Positions 33,371 through 42,488 of a stretch of 64,000 nucleotides of DNA are shown here, in pieces. The translations under genes and the position numbers were made by a program. Below the pieces are notes generated by a model that was given only the letters and a program-made list of their open reading frames with translations, was not told the DNA's origin and did not search any database. Source of the stretch: Brooklawnia sp963780175 (GTDB taxonomy: Bacteria; Actinomycetota; Actinomycetes; Propionibacteriales; Propionibacteriaceae); contig CAWAAT010000001.1 in NCBI GenBank assembly GCA_963780175.1, forward strand, positions 930,001-994,000. Direction: 5' to 3'. Every line of letters begins with the position of its first letter. Position 1 is the first letter of the stretch.

Positions 33371-35191
33371 TCAGGCGGTCAGCGGACGCTCCCCTGCTGC
33401 GACGGCGGCCGCATAGGAACCGCCCGCCGCCATCAGCTCATCATGATCACCCTGCTCCACGATGCGTCCCTGATCGAGCACGACGAGTTGGTCGGCGTTG
33501 CGCACCGTTGACAGCCGGTGCGCGATGGTCACCGTGGTGCGTCCCGCGGCAAGGTGATCCAGGGCGTCCTGCAGTTCACGTTCGGTGCTCTGGTCCAGCG
33601 AACTGGTGGCCTCATCGAGTACCAGGACCCGCGGATCGCGCAGCAGGGTCCGGGCGACCGCGACGCGTTGGCGTTCTCCTCCGCTGAAGCGATGCCCCCT
33701 TGCCCCGACCACGGTGTCCAGGCCCTCCGGCAGTTCGCGCACCACATCGGCGATGCGCGCAGCCTCGAGCGCGCGCCACAGCTCTTCGTCGGTGGCCTCT
33801 GGCCTGGCCTGCCTGAGGTTCGCCCGCAGGGTGTCGTGCATCAGGTAGGTCTCCTGGCTCACCACACCCACGATGGCAGCCAGGTCGTTGGGGGCGAGGT
33901 CGCGCAAGTCGATCCCGTCGATCGTTATCCGACCCGTGCTGGGGTCGGCCAGCCTGCAGAGCAGGGCGGCGGCAGTCGACTTGCCTGAACCTGTGGCCCC
34001 GACCAGGCCGACCGTGCTGCCCGCGGGGATGACCAGGTCGAAGCGATCGAGGGCTGGACGATCGCCGTCCGGGTAGGAGTAGGTGACGGCCTCGAAGCGG
34101 ATCTCGCCGCGCACACCGGCGACGTCCACCGGCACGGGATGCTCGGGGGCCTGGACCTCTGGAACAAGGTCGAGGTAGCCGAAGACGCGGCTGAGCATCG
34201 CCATGGACGCCACCCACTGTGCACCGATGTTCAGCAGCCCCATGATCGGTCGGAAGACGGCGGACTGCAGGCTGGTGAACGCCACGACCGTGCCGATGGT
34301 GAGGGTGCCAGGGCTGAACCCCGCGGCGAGGTAGATGATGGCCGGCAGTGCGGCGAAGACGATACTCATCGTGGCCATCCGCCACCGTCCGGCCAGTTGC
34401 GAACGCATGTCAAGGTCGATCAGTCGGGTCGAGATCTCACCGAACCTCCGGGTGTGGCGGTCCGCCGCACCCAGGGTCTTGGTCAGCAGCGCCCCGTTGA
34501 CTCCCAGGGCCTCGTCCACCTGCCCGTGCAGTTGGGCCAGGGCTCGTTGCCGGGAACTGGTGAGGTCACGACGAATGAGCGCGACCCTACGCGTGGCGAA
34601 GATGGCCGGCGGCAGCACCAGCAGGCTGACCAGACTGAGCCGCCAGTCGAGGGCGACCATCGCCGCTGCGGTGGCCACGGCCGTGGTGACGTTGGTGGCC
34701 ACGGCGGTGGCTGTGCTGGTCAGAATCGATTGGAGTCCCGCGATGTCATTGACCAGCCGGGACTGGATCTCGCCGGCGCGGGTGCGCTTGAAGAAGTCCA
34801 TCGACTGCCGCTGGACGTTGACGAAGACACCAAGTCGCAACTCGTGCATGACCCGCTGACCGATGGAACTGGCAAGCCAGGTCTGCCAGACCCCGCCGAT
34901 GGCGCTGACCACCGCTATGCCGATCATCCCTGCCACGGCCATCACCAGCAGACGGGTGTCCCCGGTCGGCAGTGCGTCATCGATGATCGCCCGCAGCAGG
35001 AAGGGTTGGCCCATGCCGATGACAGCGACCACCACGATGATGACAAGCAGCAAGAACATGCGCCACCGTTGGGGTGCGAACAATGCCGTCACCCGGCCAG
35101 GTGCGATGGGGGATTCGGCCAGTTGCGCACGATCGGCGGGGTTGACGCGCTGCGGGCCCCGGATGGGCCCGAAGTCGGTGGCGTCACTCAC
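33371..35191 (-). CDS. ABC transporter, fused permease and ATPase (exporter type)
   Basis: A 606-residue type-IV ABC half-exporter. An N-terminal membrane domain of six helices (first FLLLVIIVVVAVIGMGQPFLL; EIQSRLVND as a coupling region) precedes the ATPase. Walker A GATGSGKST, Q-loop VSQETYLM, signature FSGGERQRVAVARTLL, Walker B VLVLDEATSSLD and H-loop TIAHRLSTV are all intact. It should dimerise to pump lipids, peptides or drugs. A partner half-transporter gene is absent, so it is probably a homodimer. The start has a GGAGGTGG site upstream. The substrate cannot be predicted. Confidence 0.9.
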   Translation of the reverse strand: MSDATDFGPIRGPQRVNPADRAQLAESPIAPGRVTALFAPQRWRMFLLLVIIVVVAVIGMGQPFLLRAIIDDALPTGDTRLLVMAVAGMIGIAVVSAIGGVWQTWLASSIGQRVMHELRLGVFVNVQRQSMDFFKRTRAGEIQSRLVNDIAGLQSILTSTATAVATNVTTAVATAAAMVALDWRLSLVSLLVLPPAIFATRRVALIRRDLTSSRQRALAQLHGQVDEALGVNGALLTKTLGAADRHTRRFGEISTRLIDLDMRSQLAGRWRMATMSIVFAALPAIIYLAAGFSPGTLTIGTVVAFTSLQSAVFRPIMGLLNIGAQWVASMAMLSRVFGYLDLVPEVQAPEHPVPVDVAGVRGEIRFEAVTYSYPDGDRPALDRFDLVIPAGSTVGLVGATGSGKSTAAALLCRLADPSTGRITIDGIDLRDLAPNDLAAIVGVVSQETYLMHDTLRANLRQARPEATDEELWRALEAARIADVVRELPEGLDTVVGARGHRFSGGERQRVAVARTLLRDPRVLVLDEATSSLDQSTERELQDALDHLAAGRTTVTIAHRLSTVRNADQLVVLDQGRIVEQGDHDELMAAGGSYAAAVAAGERPLTA

Positions 35192-35235
35192 GGTGCCACC
35201 TCCGTTCTTCCTTCAGATCCTGCGGTGCCATGACC

Positions 35236-35976
35236 TTAGAGGCCGGACTGTGCGGTTCGCACCAGAATCCGGCCGCACTCCTCGCACAGCAGCACAGCGG
35301 ACGCATCCGCGCCGGCGTGCCGTTTGAGTTCGGCGTTGTCGAGTTCAAGACCACAGCCCGTGCAGCGACGCGCCCGCAGTTCGGCCGCACCAGTGCGACC
35401 GGTGCGCCGGGCGATCTTTTCGTAGAGGCTGACCAGATCGGCCGGTAGCCGCGCGGCCATCCCCGAGCGCCGATCGGCCAATTCCTCAAGTTGGGTGTCA
35501 AGGCCGCGGACGGTCGCGTCCCGGCTGGCCAGCAGCGCCCGCATCTGGGTCTCCACCTCGCCCCGCTCGGCCAGCAGACGGTCGCGGACGGCTGTCTCAT
35601 CCTCGATCTGCTGCATGATCTCGAGTTCGGTGTCCTCCAGCGAGGCGATCCTGCCGAGCAAGTGGGAGGTCTCGTCGATCATTGCCTGCAGGGCCTTAGC
35701 GTTCACCGCACCGGAATCCAGCATCTTCTGGTTGCGTTCGCGGCGGGCCCTGGCGGGCACCAGGTCGGACTCGACGCGCTCCTGCTCGGCCTCGGCATCG
35801 CCCAACCGCGTCTCGGAGGCCACCACCACCTCACTCAATCGGGCGCGCTTGGCGGCCAACTCGGCCAGTTGGGCGTGCTCGGGCAGCACCGTCTTGCGAT
35901 GACGCACCTGCGAGAGTTGGGTGTCAAGATCAGCGATCTGCAACAACGCCTGTTGGGCGCTCGGGTCGGCTTGCAT
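35236..35976 (-). CDS. Coiled-coil protein with C4 zinc ribbon (CT398-like)
   Basis: A 246-residue protein. Residues about 10-170 form a long antiparallel coiled coil (IADLDTQLSQVRHR through RDATVRGLDTQLEELADRR). A C-terminal zinc ribbon has CTGCG and CEECG knuckles. It belongs to the zf-RING_7/CT398 family (mycobacterial Rv2229c), often encoded near cobC and Nif3-like genes and proposed to bind nucleic acid; the role is unproven. GGAGGTGG precedes the ATG. The family and order relative to the aminopeptidase gene (divergent) are clear; the function is open. Confidence 0.85.
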   Translation of the reverse strand: MQADPSAQQALLQIADLDTQLSQVRHRKTVLPEHAQLAELAAKRARLSEVVVASETRLGDAEAEQERVESDLVPARARRERNQKMLDSGAVNAKALQAMIDETSHLLGRIASLEDTELEIMQQIEDETAVRDRLLAERGEVETQMRALLASRDATVRGLDTQLEELADRRSGMAARLPADLVSLYEKIARRTGRTGAAELRARRCTGCGLELDNAELKRHAGADASAVLLCEECGRILVRTAQSGL

Positions 35977-36063
35977 GGGTCCACCTCCGTCAGACTGGCA
36001 GCCTATCGGTTCGACATAGGATCACAGGCATCGATTCGTTCGCCCCCGACTGGAGGACCCAAG

Positions 36064-37524
36064 GTGAGTGAACAACGACCGGCTCTGCCGAACAGGCAGA
36101 CGCCGTTCTCCGAGGCGTTCAAGCAGTTCATCTGCACCGAATGGGCGCCCTACGATCCGCAACCGCCGGCAGCCCTTCCTTGGGCGGTGGCCGCGGCGTC
36201 CCACCGTCACGAACTGTCACGCAGGTATCCAGGCGAACGCCTGGTGGTGCCCGCGGGCGGGTTCAAGACCCGCAGCAACGACTGCGACTACCGGTTTCGC
36301 CCGCACTCGGCGTTCAACTGGCTGACCGGGCTGGGGACCGACCGCGAGCCGGACGCGGTCCTGGTCATGGAGCCGGCACCGGGTGGCCACGAGGCAACCC
36401 TCTACTTCCATCCGCGGGTGCCACGAACCGACGAGGAGTTCTACGCGGACTCCCGTTACGGCGAGATGTGGGTGGGCCAGCGAGAGTCGCTGGAAGAGAT
36501 GGCAGCGCTGAGCCAACTGCGAACCGCCGACGTCGCCGACCTGGACGACGCGCTGGCACATCTGGCGTCGCAGACCCCCGCGCGCATCCTCAGGGACGCC
36601 GACCCGGACCTCGCAGGCAGACTCGACTCCTGGCGTGGACGCGCCGACCTCGAGGACGCCGAACTGGTCGTCACCCTCAGCGAACTGCGTCTGATCAAGG
36701 ACGACTTCGAGATCGAGCAACTGCGCCAGGCCTGCCGGGCCACGGCCGTCGGTTTTGAGGCGGTCGTTCGCGAACTGCCGAACGCGGTGGCGAACGGCCG
36801 AGGGGAACGCTGGGTCGAGGGCGTCTTCGGGTTGCACGCCCGGCACCAGGGCAACGCGGTTGGCTATGACACGATCGCCGCGTCCGGTGACCACGCCAAC
36901 ACCCTGCACTGGATACGCAACGACGGCGCCCTGCACGAGGGCGACCTGCTGCTGCTGGACGCGGGTGTCGAACTCGACAGCCTGTTCACCGCCGACGTCA
37001 CCCGTACGCTGCCGGTCAACGGCCGGTTCAGCCCCGCCCAGCGAAAGGTGTACGAGGCCGTGCTGGCGGCCCAGCAGGCCGGCATCGCAGCCGCCCGACC
37101 GGGGGCGAAGTTCTCCGACGTCCACCAGGCGGCTGTCACGGTCATCGCGCAACACCTTGAGCAGTGGGGACTGCTGCCGGTCAGCGCGGCTGAGTCACTT
37201 GACCCGGAGACCGGCGGCCAGCATCGTCGCTGGATGGTGCACGGCACCAGCCACCACCTCGGCCTGGATGTGCACGACTGCGCCCAGGCTCGCCGCGAGA
37301 GCTACCGCGACGGCACCCTGGAAGCCGGCATGGTGATCACCGTCGAGCCGGGCATCTACCTCAAGTCGACCGACCTGCTGGTGCCGCCGGAGTTGCGCGG
37401 AATCGGGGTACGCATCGAGGACGACATCGTGATCACCAGCGACGGCTGCCAGATCTTGTCCGACCACCTGCCCCGCACCCCCGACGAGGTCGAGTCGTGG
37501 ATGGCCGAGCTCATGGGCGGCTGA
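36064..37524 (+). CDS. pepP: Xaa-Pro aminopeptidase (aminopeptidase P, M24B)
   Basis: A 486-residue metallopeptidase that releases N-terminal residues preceding proline. An N-terminal AMP_N-type domain (RYPGERLVVPAGGFKTRSND to about residue 180) precedes the M24 pita-bread domain. The two-metal ligands are DLLLLDAGVEL (Asp), FTADVTRTLPV (Asp), GTSHHLGLDVHD (His), ITVEPGIYL (Glu) and VRIEDDIV (Glu). The start is GTG 36064, with GGAGG about 11 bases upstream and TAGGAT near 36016 as a possible -10. The long in-frame sequence before it is the antisense of the zinc-ribbon gene and was excluded. Confidence 0.93.
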   Translation: MSEQRPALPNRQTPFSEAFKQFICTEWAPYDPQPPAALPWAVAAASHRHELSRRYPGERLVVPAGGFKTRSNDCDYRFRPHSAFNWLTGLGTDREPDAVLVMEPAPGGHEATLYFHPRVPRTDEEFYADSRYGEMWVGQRESLEEMAALSQLRTADVADLDDALAHLASQTPARILRDADPDLAGRLDSWRGRADLEDAELVVTLSELRLIKDDFEIEQLRQACRATAVGFEAVVRELPNAVANGRGERWVEGVFGLHARHQGNAVGYDTIAASGDHANTLHWIRNDGALHEGDLLLLDAGVELDSLFTADVTRTLPVNGRFSPAQRKVYEAVLAAQQAGIAAARPGAKFSDVHQAAVTVIAQHLEQWGLLPVSAAESLDPETGGQHRRWMVHGTSHHLGLDVHDCAQARRESYRDGTLEAGMVITVEPGIYLKSTDLLVPPELRGIGVRIEDDIVITSDGCQILSDHLPRTPDEVESWMAELMGG

Positions 37525-37545
37525 CTCCGCGCGAGTTCTGGGGGG

Positions 37546-38424
37546 CTACTGCGCAGACTCGTCGGTGCGCCGAGGACGCTCGAAGCCGGTCGGGACGTCC
37601 CCGGTCGGCGCGTTGCCGATGCCCTGAGGCTCACCCTCACCCCAGTACTGCCCGTACGGGGTGTTGCCGGCCGACACCGGGGATTCTGGGGCCGGCTGGT
37701 CGCCCACAGGTGGGGCGGCCGCCAGCGCGCCGGCCGACGGCTGGGGCACCGGGAGCGGTGGGGGCGCCTGCTGGTCAAGACCGGGCCACGCCCGTTGGGC
37801 GCCTGTGTCGTTCGGTGCCTCCGCTGCGGGGCGCTGACCGAACGGCGGCGGGAAGGCGGCCAGGTCGACCCCCTGGGAGCCGGGGGCAGCCCCGGCGGAC
37901 TGCGCAGGAGAGGCCGCCGCGATCTCACGTGTCTGGTGCGCCGACCCGCCACTGAGCAGGCTCCGCGCCCGGTCGACCACCTCGGCCTCGGCCAACACCT
38001 CGTAATGGGTGGCGATGATTGCCGTTGTCGAGGTGTAGTCGCGCTCACCGCCACGCATCCGGTACTGCAGGGCCGCCATAGCCATGCCCACCAGGCCGAA
38101 GCCTGCGATGCCCATGGCCAGAGTGTTCAGCAGGTTCAGTTGTGGGGTCAGCAGCCACATGAAGACCGCGAACATGCCCGCCCACATGGCGCCCTGCAGG
38201 AATCCTGCGAGCAGGATCTTGCCCCAGGTGACATTGCCCGTGACCTTCTCGACGCTCTTCAGATCGGTGCCGACGATGGCCAGGTTCTCGACCGGGAACT
38301 GTCGGTCTGCGAGGTAGTCGACCGCGCGCGCCGCGTCGGCGTAGTCGTCGTAGATCGCCACGGACATCGGGCGCTTGAGCTTGAGCACCTCACGTGACTT
38401 CGGGGGTGGTGCAGTGATGGACAT
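37546..38424 (-). CDS. General stress protein (GSP17M-type) membrane protein
   Basis: A 292-residue protein. The N-terminal domain (PMSVAIYDDYADAARAVDYLADRQFPVENLAIVG) matches the general-stress-protein 17M domain. Two hydrophobic segments follow near residues 75-120 (GKILLAGFLQGAMWAGMFAVF and LAMGIAGFGLVGMAMAAL), then YTSTTAIIATHYEVLAEAEVVDRAR. The C-terminal 130 residues are Pro/Ala/Gln-rich and probably unstructured. GGGAGGTC precedes the ATG. The role in stress is by homology only. It converges with the aminopeptidase gene. Confidence 0.8.
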   Translation of the reverse strand: MSITAPPPKSREVLKLKRPMSVAIYDDYADAARAVDYLADRQFPVENLAIVGTDLKSVEKVTGNVTWGKILLAGFLQGAMWAGMFAVFMWLLTPQLNLLNTLAMGIAGFGLVGMAMAALQYRMRGGERDYTSTTAIIATHYEVLAEAEVVDRARSLLSGGSAHQTREIAAASPAQSAGAAPGSQGVDLAAFPPPFGQRPAAEAPNDTGAQRAWPGLDQQAPPPLPVPQPSAGALAAAPPVGDQPAPESPVSAGNTPYGQYWGEGEPQGIGNAPTGDVPTGFERPRRTDESAQ

Positions 38425-38472
38425 TGGTTGTGACCTCCCTCACCAAGACTATCCAAGGCTCGGTACGAGCCG

Positions 38473-39405
38473 TCAGACTCGGCCGTGACCGCTCTTGGCG
38501 AGGATCGCCTGCGCCACCTTCATGCCGGCCTCATCGACCATCTCGTCGTCCACCACGATGGCACCGACCGCTCCACCGGCCGCGTCGGTTGCCTTCTGAT
38601 AGGCGTCGACAATGCGGCGGGCCCGCTCGATCTGGTCAGGGTCGGGGGTGAACAGATCGTTGCCCGACTCAACCTGAGAGGGGTGGACGACCCACTTGCC
38701 GTCGTAACCGAGCGCAGCTGCCTTCGCCGCAGAGGCCCTGAAACCGGGCAGGTCGCGGATCGAGACGTACGGCCCGTCGATGGCCTGCAACCCGTTCGCC
38801 CGGGCAGCCACCAGGATCCGCGAGAGGACGTAGTGGAAGGCGTCGGCCTCGTAGCCGGCGATCTGACTGCCCACCGACAGCCCCCGCATGCCCATCGAGG
38901 CCATGAAATCCCCCGGTCCGAAGACCAGCGACTCCAGGCGCTCACTCGCGGCCGCGATGGCGTCGACCTGTTGCAGACCGGACGCGTCCTCGATCTGCAC
39001 CTCCAGTCCGATGTTGCCGATCGGCAGCCCCGCCGAGGCCTCGGCCTGCCGCAGCACCATGTCCAGTGCCACGACCTGCTGGGCCGACTGCACCTTGGGC
39101 AACACGATGGCATCGATGTGCGTGCCGGCACCCCCGACGACCTCCAGGACATCGGCAGTCGTCCACGGGGTGTCCCAGTCGTTCACCCGCACCGTGACGG
39201 TGGGCGCGATCCAGCCACCCTCGTTGAGCGCGGCGACGATCTGGCCGCGCGCCTGCGCCTTCGCGGCCGGCGCGACAGCATCTTCAAGGTCGAGGAAGAC
39301 CGCGTCGACGCCCAGTCCACGGGACTTCTCGATGAACCGCTGGGAGCTGCCCGGCACCGCAAGCACGGTGCGCCGGGCCCTGAATTGGCGTGGCTGACTG
39401 CTCAT
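38473..39405 (-). CDS. CoA-ester lyase (HpcH/HpaI-CitE family)
   Basis: A 310-residue TIM-barrel lyase of the CitE/malyl-CoA lyase group. TVLAVPGSSQRFIEKSRGLGVDAVFLDLEDAVAP gives the substrate and Mg2+ motif; VTVRVND, HIDAIVLPKVQSA, GLEVQIEDASG (metal-binding Glu) and VFGPGDFMASMG follow. Substrates in the family include (S)-citramalyl-CoA, beta-methylmalyl-CoA and L-malyl-CoA. Citrate-lyase alpha and gamma subunits are absent, so a stand-alone malyl- or citramalyl-CoA lyase is more likely than citrate lyase. TACACT ends six bases before the ATG. It is divergent from the MgtE-like gene, with only 38 bases between start codons. Confidence 0.88.
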   Translation of the reverse strand: MSSQPRQFRARRTVLAVPGSSQRFIEKSRGLGVDAVFLDLEDAVAPAAKAQARGQIVAALNEGGWIAPTVTVRVNDWDTPWTTADVLEVVGGAGTHIDAIVLPKVQSAQQVVALDMVLRQAEASAGLPIGNIGLEVQIEDASGLQQVDAIAAASERLESLVFGPGDFMASMGMRGLSVGSQIAGYEADAFHYVLSRILVAARANGLQAIDGPYVSIRDLPGFRASAAKAAALGYDGKWVVHPSQVESGNDLFTPDPDQIERARRIVDAYQKATDAAGGAVGAIVVDDEMVDEAGMKVAQAILAKSGHGRV

Positions 39406-39411
39406 GGCGTC

Positions 39412-39417
39412 AGTGTA
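39412..39417 (-). promoter_or_regulatory. -10 box for a leaderless CoA-ester lyase transcript
   Basis: On the minus strand TACACT, 6-base spacer (GACGCC), ATG at 39405. Confidence 0.5.
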
Positions 39418-39431
39418 AGGGTGCCCCGGGC

Positions 39432-39437
39432 TAGGCT
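39432..39437 (+). promoter_or_regulatory. -10 box for a leaderless MgtE-like transcript
   Basis: TAGGCT, 6-base spacer (GGGCCG), GTG at 39444. It lies back-to-back with the lyase promoter. Confidence 0.5.
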
Positions 39438-39443
39438 GGGCCG

Positions 39444-40715
39444 GTGAGCAACGCGTCGCCGGTCTTCATCAGTCGCCTGCAGGGGCTGCAGGTGCTGGAC
39501 GCGTCCGGTGACCAGGTTGGCAAGGTGCGCGACGTGGTCGTCCAGGCCCGACTCGCGGGACGTCCGAGGGTTCGCGGGTTGGTGGTCGAACTCTTCGCCC
39601 GCCGCAGGATCTTCGTCCCGATGATGCGCGTGCACGCCATCGACTCCACCCAGGTGTCGATCATCGGGGTGGTGGACACCCGCCGCATCAACCGGCGCGC
39701 CTCCGAGATTCTGGTGATCGACGACCTGTTCGACCGCGAGATCGCCCGGGACAACCGGAAGGCGATCATCATCGACGTCTCCATGGTCGAGGTCCGCAAC
39801 CGCGAGTGGGAACTCCACGAGGTCGCGCTGCGCGACATCCCGGCCACCCGACGCTTCGGTCTGCCGTCCAAGGGGCCGATGGTCGTCGTGGCCTGGTCTG
39901 CGGTCGCCTCAACCGTGCTGTCGGCCGAACAGAGCACCGACAGCAAGCTCGCCCAGTTGGCCGACATGAACCCCGCCGACGTGGCCCGCGAGTTGTACGA
40001 CATGGATCCCGACCGGCGCGCCGAGGTGGCCAACGCGCTGGACGACGAACAGCTGGCCGATGCCTTCCAGGAACTCCCCGAGGACGAGCAGGTCGACCTG
40101 CTGCAAGCCCTCGAGAAGGATCGGGCTGCGGACGTGTTGGATGAGATGGATCCCGATGACGCGGCGGACCTGATCAACGACCTGCCTGAAGAGCTCGCCG
40201 AGGAACTCCTCAGCCGGATGGATCCGCAGGAGGCTGCCGACGTTCGCAACCTGCTGAAGTACGAGGAGCTGACAGCCGGCGGCATGATGACTCCGGAGCC
40301 GGTCATCCTCGGCGCCGACAACACCGTCGCCGAGGCACTGGCGAGGGTTCGCAATGAGGAACTGACCCCCGCTCTGGCGTCCATGGTGTTCGTGACCCGT
40401 CAGCCCCACGACACGCCGTCCGGCCGCTACATCGGCGCGGTGCACATGCAGCGCCTGTTGCGTGAGCCGCCGAGCCTGCAGATCGGTCCCATGATCGACT
40501 CCGACCTGCAGCCGCTGCCCCCGGACGCGGACGTCCCGCAGGTCAGCAGGTACTTCGCCACCTACAACCTGGTGATCGCACCGGTGGTGAACGCCCAGAA
40601 CCAGTTGGTGGGGGCGGTCACCGTCGACGACGTGCTCGACCACATGCTGCCCCCCGACTGGCGGGGTGACCAGATGGATGGCAACGACCTCCTGCCGGTG
40701 GTGAGCGATGGCTGA
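39444..40715 (+). CDS. MgtE N-terminal/CBS-domain protein with PRC-barrel, no membrane domain
   Basis: A 423-residue cytosolic protein. Residues about 10-90 look like a PRC-barrel (LQGLQVLDASGDQVGKVRDVVV). The MgtE N superhelix follows (LADMNPADVARELYDMDPDRRAEV, LQALEKDRAADVLDEMDPDDAADL), then a CBS pair (GGMMTPEPVILGADNTVAEAL and ATYNLVIAPVVNAQNQLVGAVTVDDVLDH). The transmembrane channel of true MgtE is absent, so it is a regulatory or sensor protein rather than a transporter. The mycobacterial relative is Rv1232c. It overlaps the DUF1003 gene by eight bases, suggesting a joint function. Confidence 0.87.
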   Translation: MSNASPVFISRLQGLQVLDASGDQVGKVRDVVVQARLAGRPRVRGLVVELFARRRIFVPMMRVHAIDSTQVSIIGVVDTRRINRRASEILVIDDLFDREIARDNRKAIIIDVSMVEVRNREWELHEVALRDIPATRRFGLPSKGPMVVVAWSAVASTVLSAEQSTDSKLAQLADMNPADVARELYDMDPDRRAEVANALDDEQLADAFQELPEDEQVDLLQALEKDRAADVLDEMDPDDAADLINDLPEELAEELLSRMDPQEAADVRNLLKYEELTAGGMMTPEPVILGADNTVAEALARVRNEELTPALASMVFVTRQPHDTPSGRYIGAVHMQRLLREPPSLQIGPMIDSDLQPLPPDADVPQVSRYFATYNLVIAPVVNAQNQLVGAVTVDDVLDHMLPPDWRGDQMDGNDLLPVVSDG

Positions 40716-41232
40716 GCGGCCGTGGGCCTCCGACGACCGGCTCAGCACCCCGGGACGCAGCTCCTCCTTCGTGTGGCCGCGTCGGCTGCGCGTCGACCAG
40801 GAGACCTTCGGGCGGTTCGCGGAGTTCATCGCCCGCTACATGGGCAGTCCGGCCTTCCTGATCTGGATGACGCTGTTCATCGTCGTATGGATCCTCGCCA
40901 ACGGCTTCGGTCCGCAGTCGATCCGCTGGGACGAGAACCCGTTCATCCTGCTGACCCTCATGCTGTCGATCGAGGCCGCGTACTCGGCTCCCCTGATCCT
41001 GCTCGCCCAGAATCGGCAGGAGACTCGCGACCGGTTGAGCTTCGACGAGGACCGCCGGATCGCCTCCCAGAGTCGCGCCGACATGGACTTCCTGGCCCGC
41101 GAGATCGCCTCCCTACGCAGCAACGTCGGCGAACTGGCCACCCGCGACTTCGTCCGCAGTGAGATCCGCGACCAACTGCGCGACCTGTTGTCGGAGCTCG
41201 AACGCGACGAACCCCACGGGACCGCGACTTGA
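40708..41232 (+). CDS. DUF1003 membrane protein
   Basis: A 174-residue protein with two transmembrane helices (SPAFLIWMTLFIVVWILANGF and PFILLTLMLSIEAAYSAPLIL) bearing the DUF1003 signature. The signature residues are WDENPFILL and IEAAYSAPLILLAQNRQ(E)TRDR. A cytosolic helical tail follows (SRADMDFLAREIASLRSNVGEL). The start overlaps the MgtE-like gene by eight bases. The same pair is adjacent in mycobacteria (Rv1231c/Rv1232c), so a complex combining DUF1003 membrane anchoring with a CBS/MgtE-N sensor is a reasonable inference. No activity is known. Confidence 0.87.
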   Translation: MAERPWASDDRLSTPGRSSSFVWPRRLRVDQETFGRFAEFIARYMGSPAFLIWMTLFIVVWILANGFGPQSIRWDENPFILLTLMLSIEAAYSAPLILLAQNRQETRDRLSFDEDRRIASQSRADMDFLAREIASLRSNVGELATRDFVRSEIRDQLRDLLSELERDEPHGTAT

Positions 41233-41265
41233 AATCGGCACCCACACTGGCGTAGTCATGAGGCC

Positions 41266-42447
41266 GTGAGCGAACATAACCTGCTGCCCGCGGTACAAGC
41301 CGCCTTGGCGACCGTCATTGACCCCGAGATCCGCCGCCCGATCACCGAGCTGGGCATGGTTGACCAGCTCAGTGTGGACGACGCCGGTGTGGTGCAGCTG
41401 ACCGTGCTGCTGACCGTGGCAGGGTGCCCGATGCGTAGCACCATCGAGTCCGACGTGCAGGCCGCGTTGGGACGCGTCGACGGAGTCACCGGGGTCAGTC
41501 TGCGGATCGGCGTGATGAACGCCGAGCAACGCGCCCAGCTCACCCAGGTCCTGCGCGGCGGGGTTCCGCAACCCGTCATTCCGTTCACCCAGCCCGGAAA
41601 CCTGACCAAGGTGATCGCGATCGCGTCCGGCAAGGGCGGGGTGGGCAAGAGCTCGGTCACCGTCAACCTGGCACTCGCGCTTGCCAAGATGGGACGCAGC
41701 GTCGGTCTGTTGGACGCGGACATCTACGGGCACTCGGTGCCCGACCTGCTCGGCATGCCCGAGGACGCCCGCCCCACGATGGTCGACGCGATGATCATGC
41801 CGGTGCCGGTCGAGTTCGAATCGGCCGACGGCGCCAAGGCCGTGCTCAAGGTGATCAGCATGGGCATGCTCAAGGAGTCCCGTGACCAGGTGATCGCCTG
41901 GCGCGGCCCGATCCTCGATCGGGCGCTCACCCAGCTGCTCAGCGAGGTCTACTGGGGTGACCTCGACTACTTCTTCATCGACCTGCCTCCCGGTACCGGA
42001 GATGTCGCCATGTCGATCGGGCAGAAGCTGCCCGGTAGCGACCTGATTGTCGTGACCACCCCGCAGCCCAGCGTCGCGTGGGTCAGCGAGCGAGCCGGCA
42101 CGATGGGTTCGATGATGCATCAGAACGTGATCGGCGTCATCGAGAACATGAGCTGGTACGAGACCACCTGCCCGCACTGCCACCGGTCGCACCGCGTCGA
42201 GTTGTTCGGCACCGGCGGGGGTCAGCAGACCGCGGACGGTCTCACCGATCGCCTGTCACGCGAGGTCCCGCTGCTGGCGCAGATCCCGATGGAACTGGCG
42301 ATGGGGGCCGGCAGCGAGTTCGCCGCCCCTGTCGTCATCAGCCAGCCTGATCTGCCGGCTGCGCAGGCCATCACCGGTCTGGCCGAGCGGATGGCGGCGG
42401 CGCGTCCCTCACTGGTGGGCAAGCCGCTCAACCTGATGACCACCTGA
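41266..42447 (+). CDS. mrp: Mrp/NBP35-type ATPase, Fe-S cluster carrier
   Basis: A 393-residue protein with an N-terminal DUF59/MIP18 domain (LLPAVQAALATVIDPEIRRPITELGMV). The deviant P-loop ATPase has Walker A ASGKGGVGKSS, switch regions LLDADIYGHS and FIDLPPGTGDV, and a CxxC in ETTCPHCHR that binds the bridging Fe-S cluster. It carries clusters to target enzymes. The GTG start is preceded by TAGTCA at seven bases, a weaker version of the leaderless pattern. It lies 33 bases after the DUF1003 gene, the order also found in mycobacteria (Rv1229c). Confidence 0.93.
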   Translation: MSEHNLLPAVQAALATVIDPEIRRPITELGMVDQLSVDDAGVVQLTVLLTVAGCPMRSTIESDVQAALGRVDGVTGVSLRIGVMNAEQRAQLTQVLRGGVPQPVIPFTQPGNLTKVIAIASGKGGVGKSSVTVNLALALAKMGRSVGLLDADIYGHSVPDLLGMPEDARPTMVDAMIMPVPVEFESADGAKAVLKVISMGMLKESRDQVIAWRGPILDRALTQLLSEVYWGDLDYFFIDLPPGTGDVAMSIGQKLPGSDLIVVTTPQPSVAWVSERAGTMGSMMHQNVIGVIENMSWYETTCPHCHRSHRVELFGTGGGQQTADGLTDRLSREVPLLAQIPMELAMGAGSEFAAPVVISQPDLPAAQAITGLAERMAAARPSLVGKPLNLMTT

Positions 42448-42488
42448 ACACCGACCCCCACCTGGGCCTCGCCGGGTGACCGGAACGC

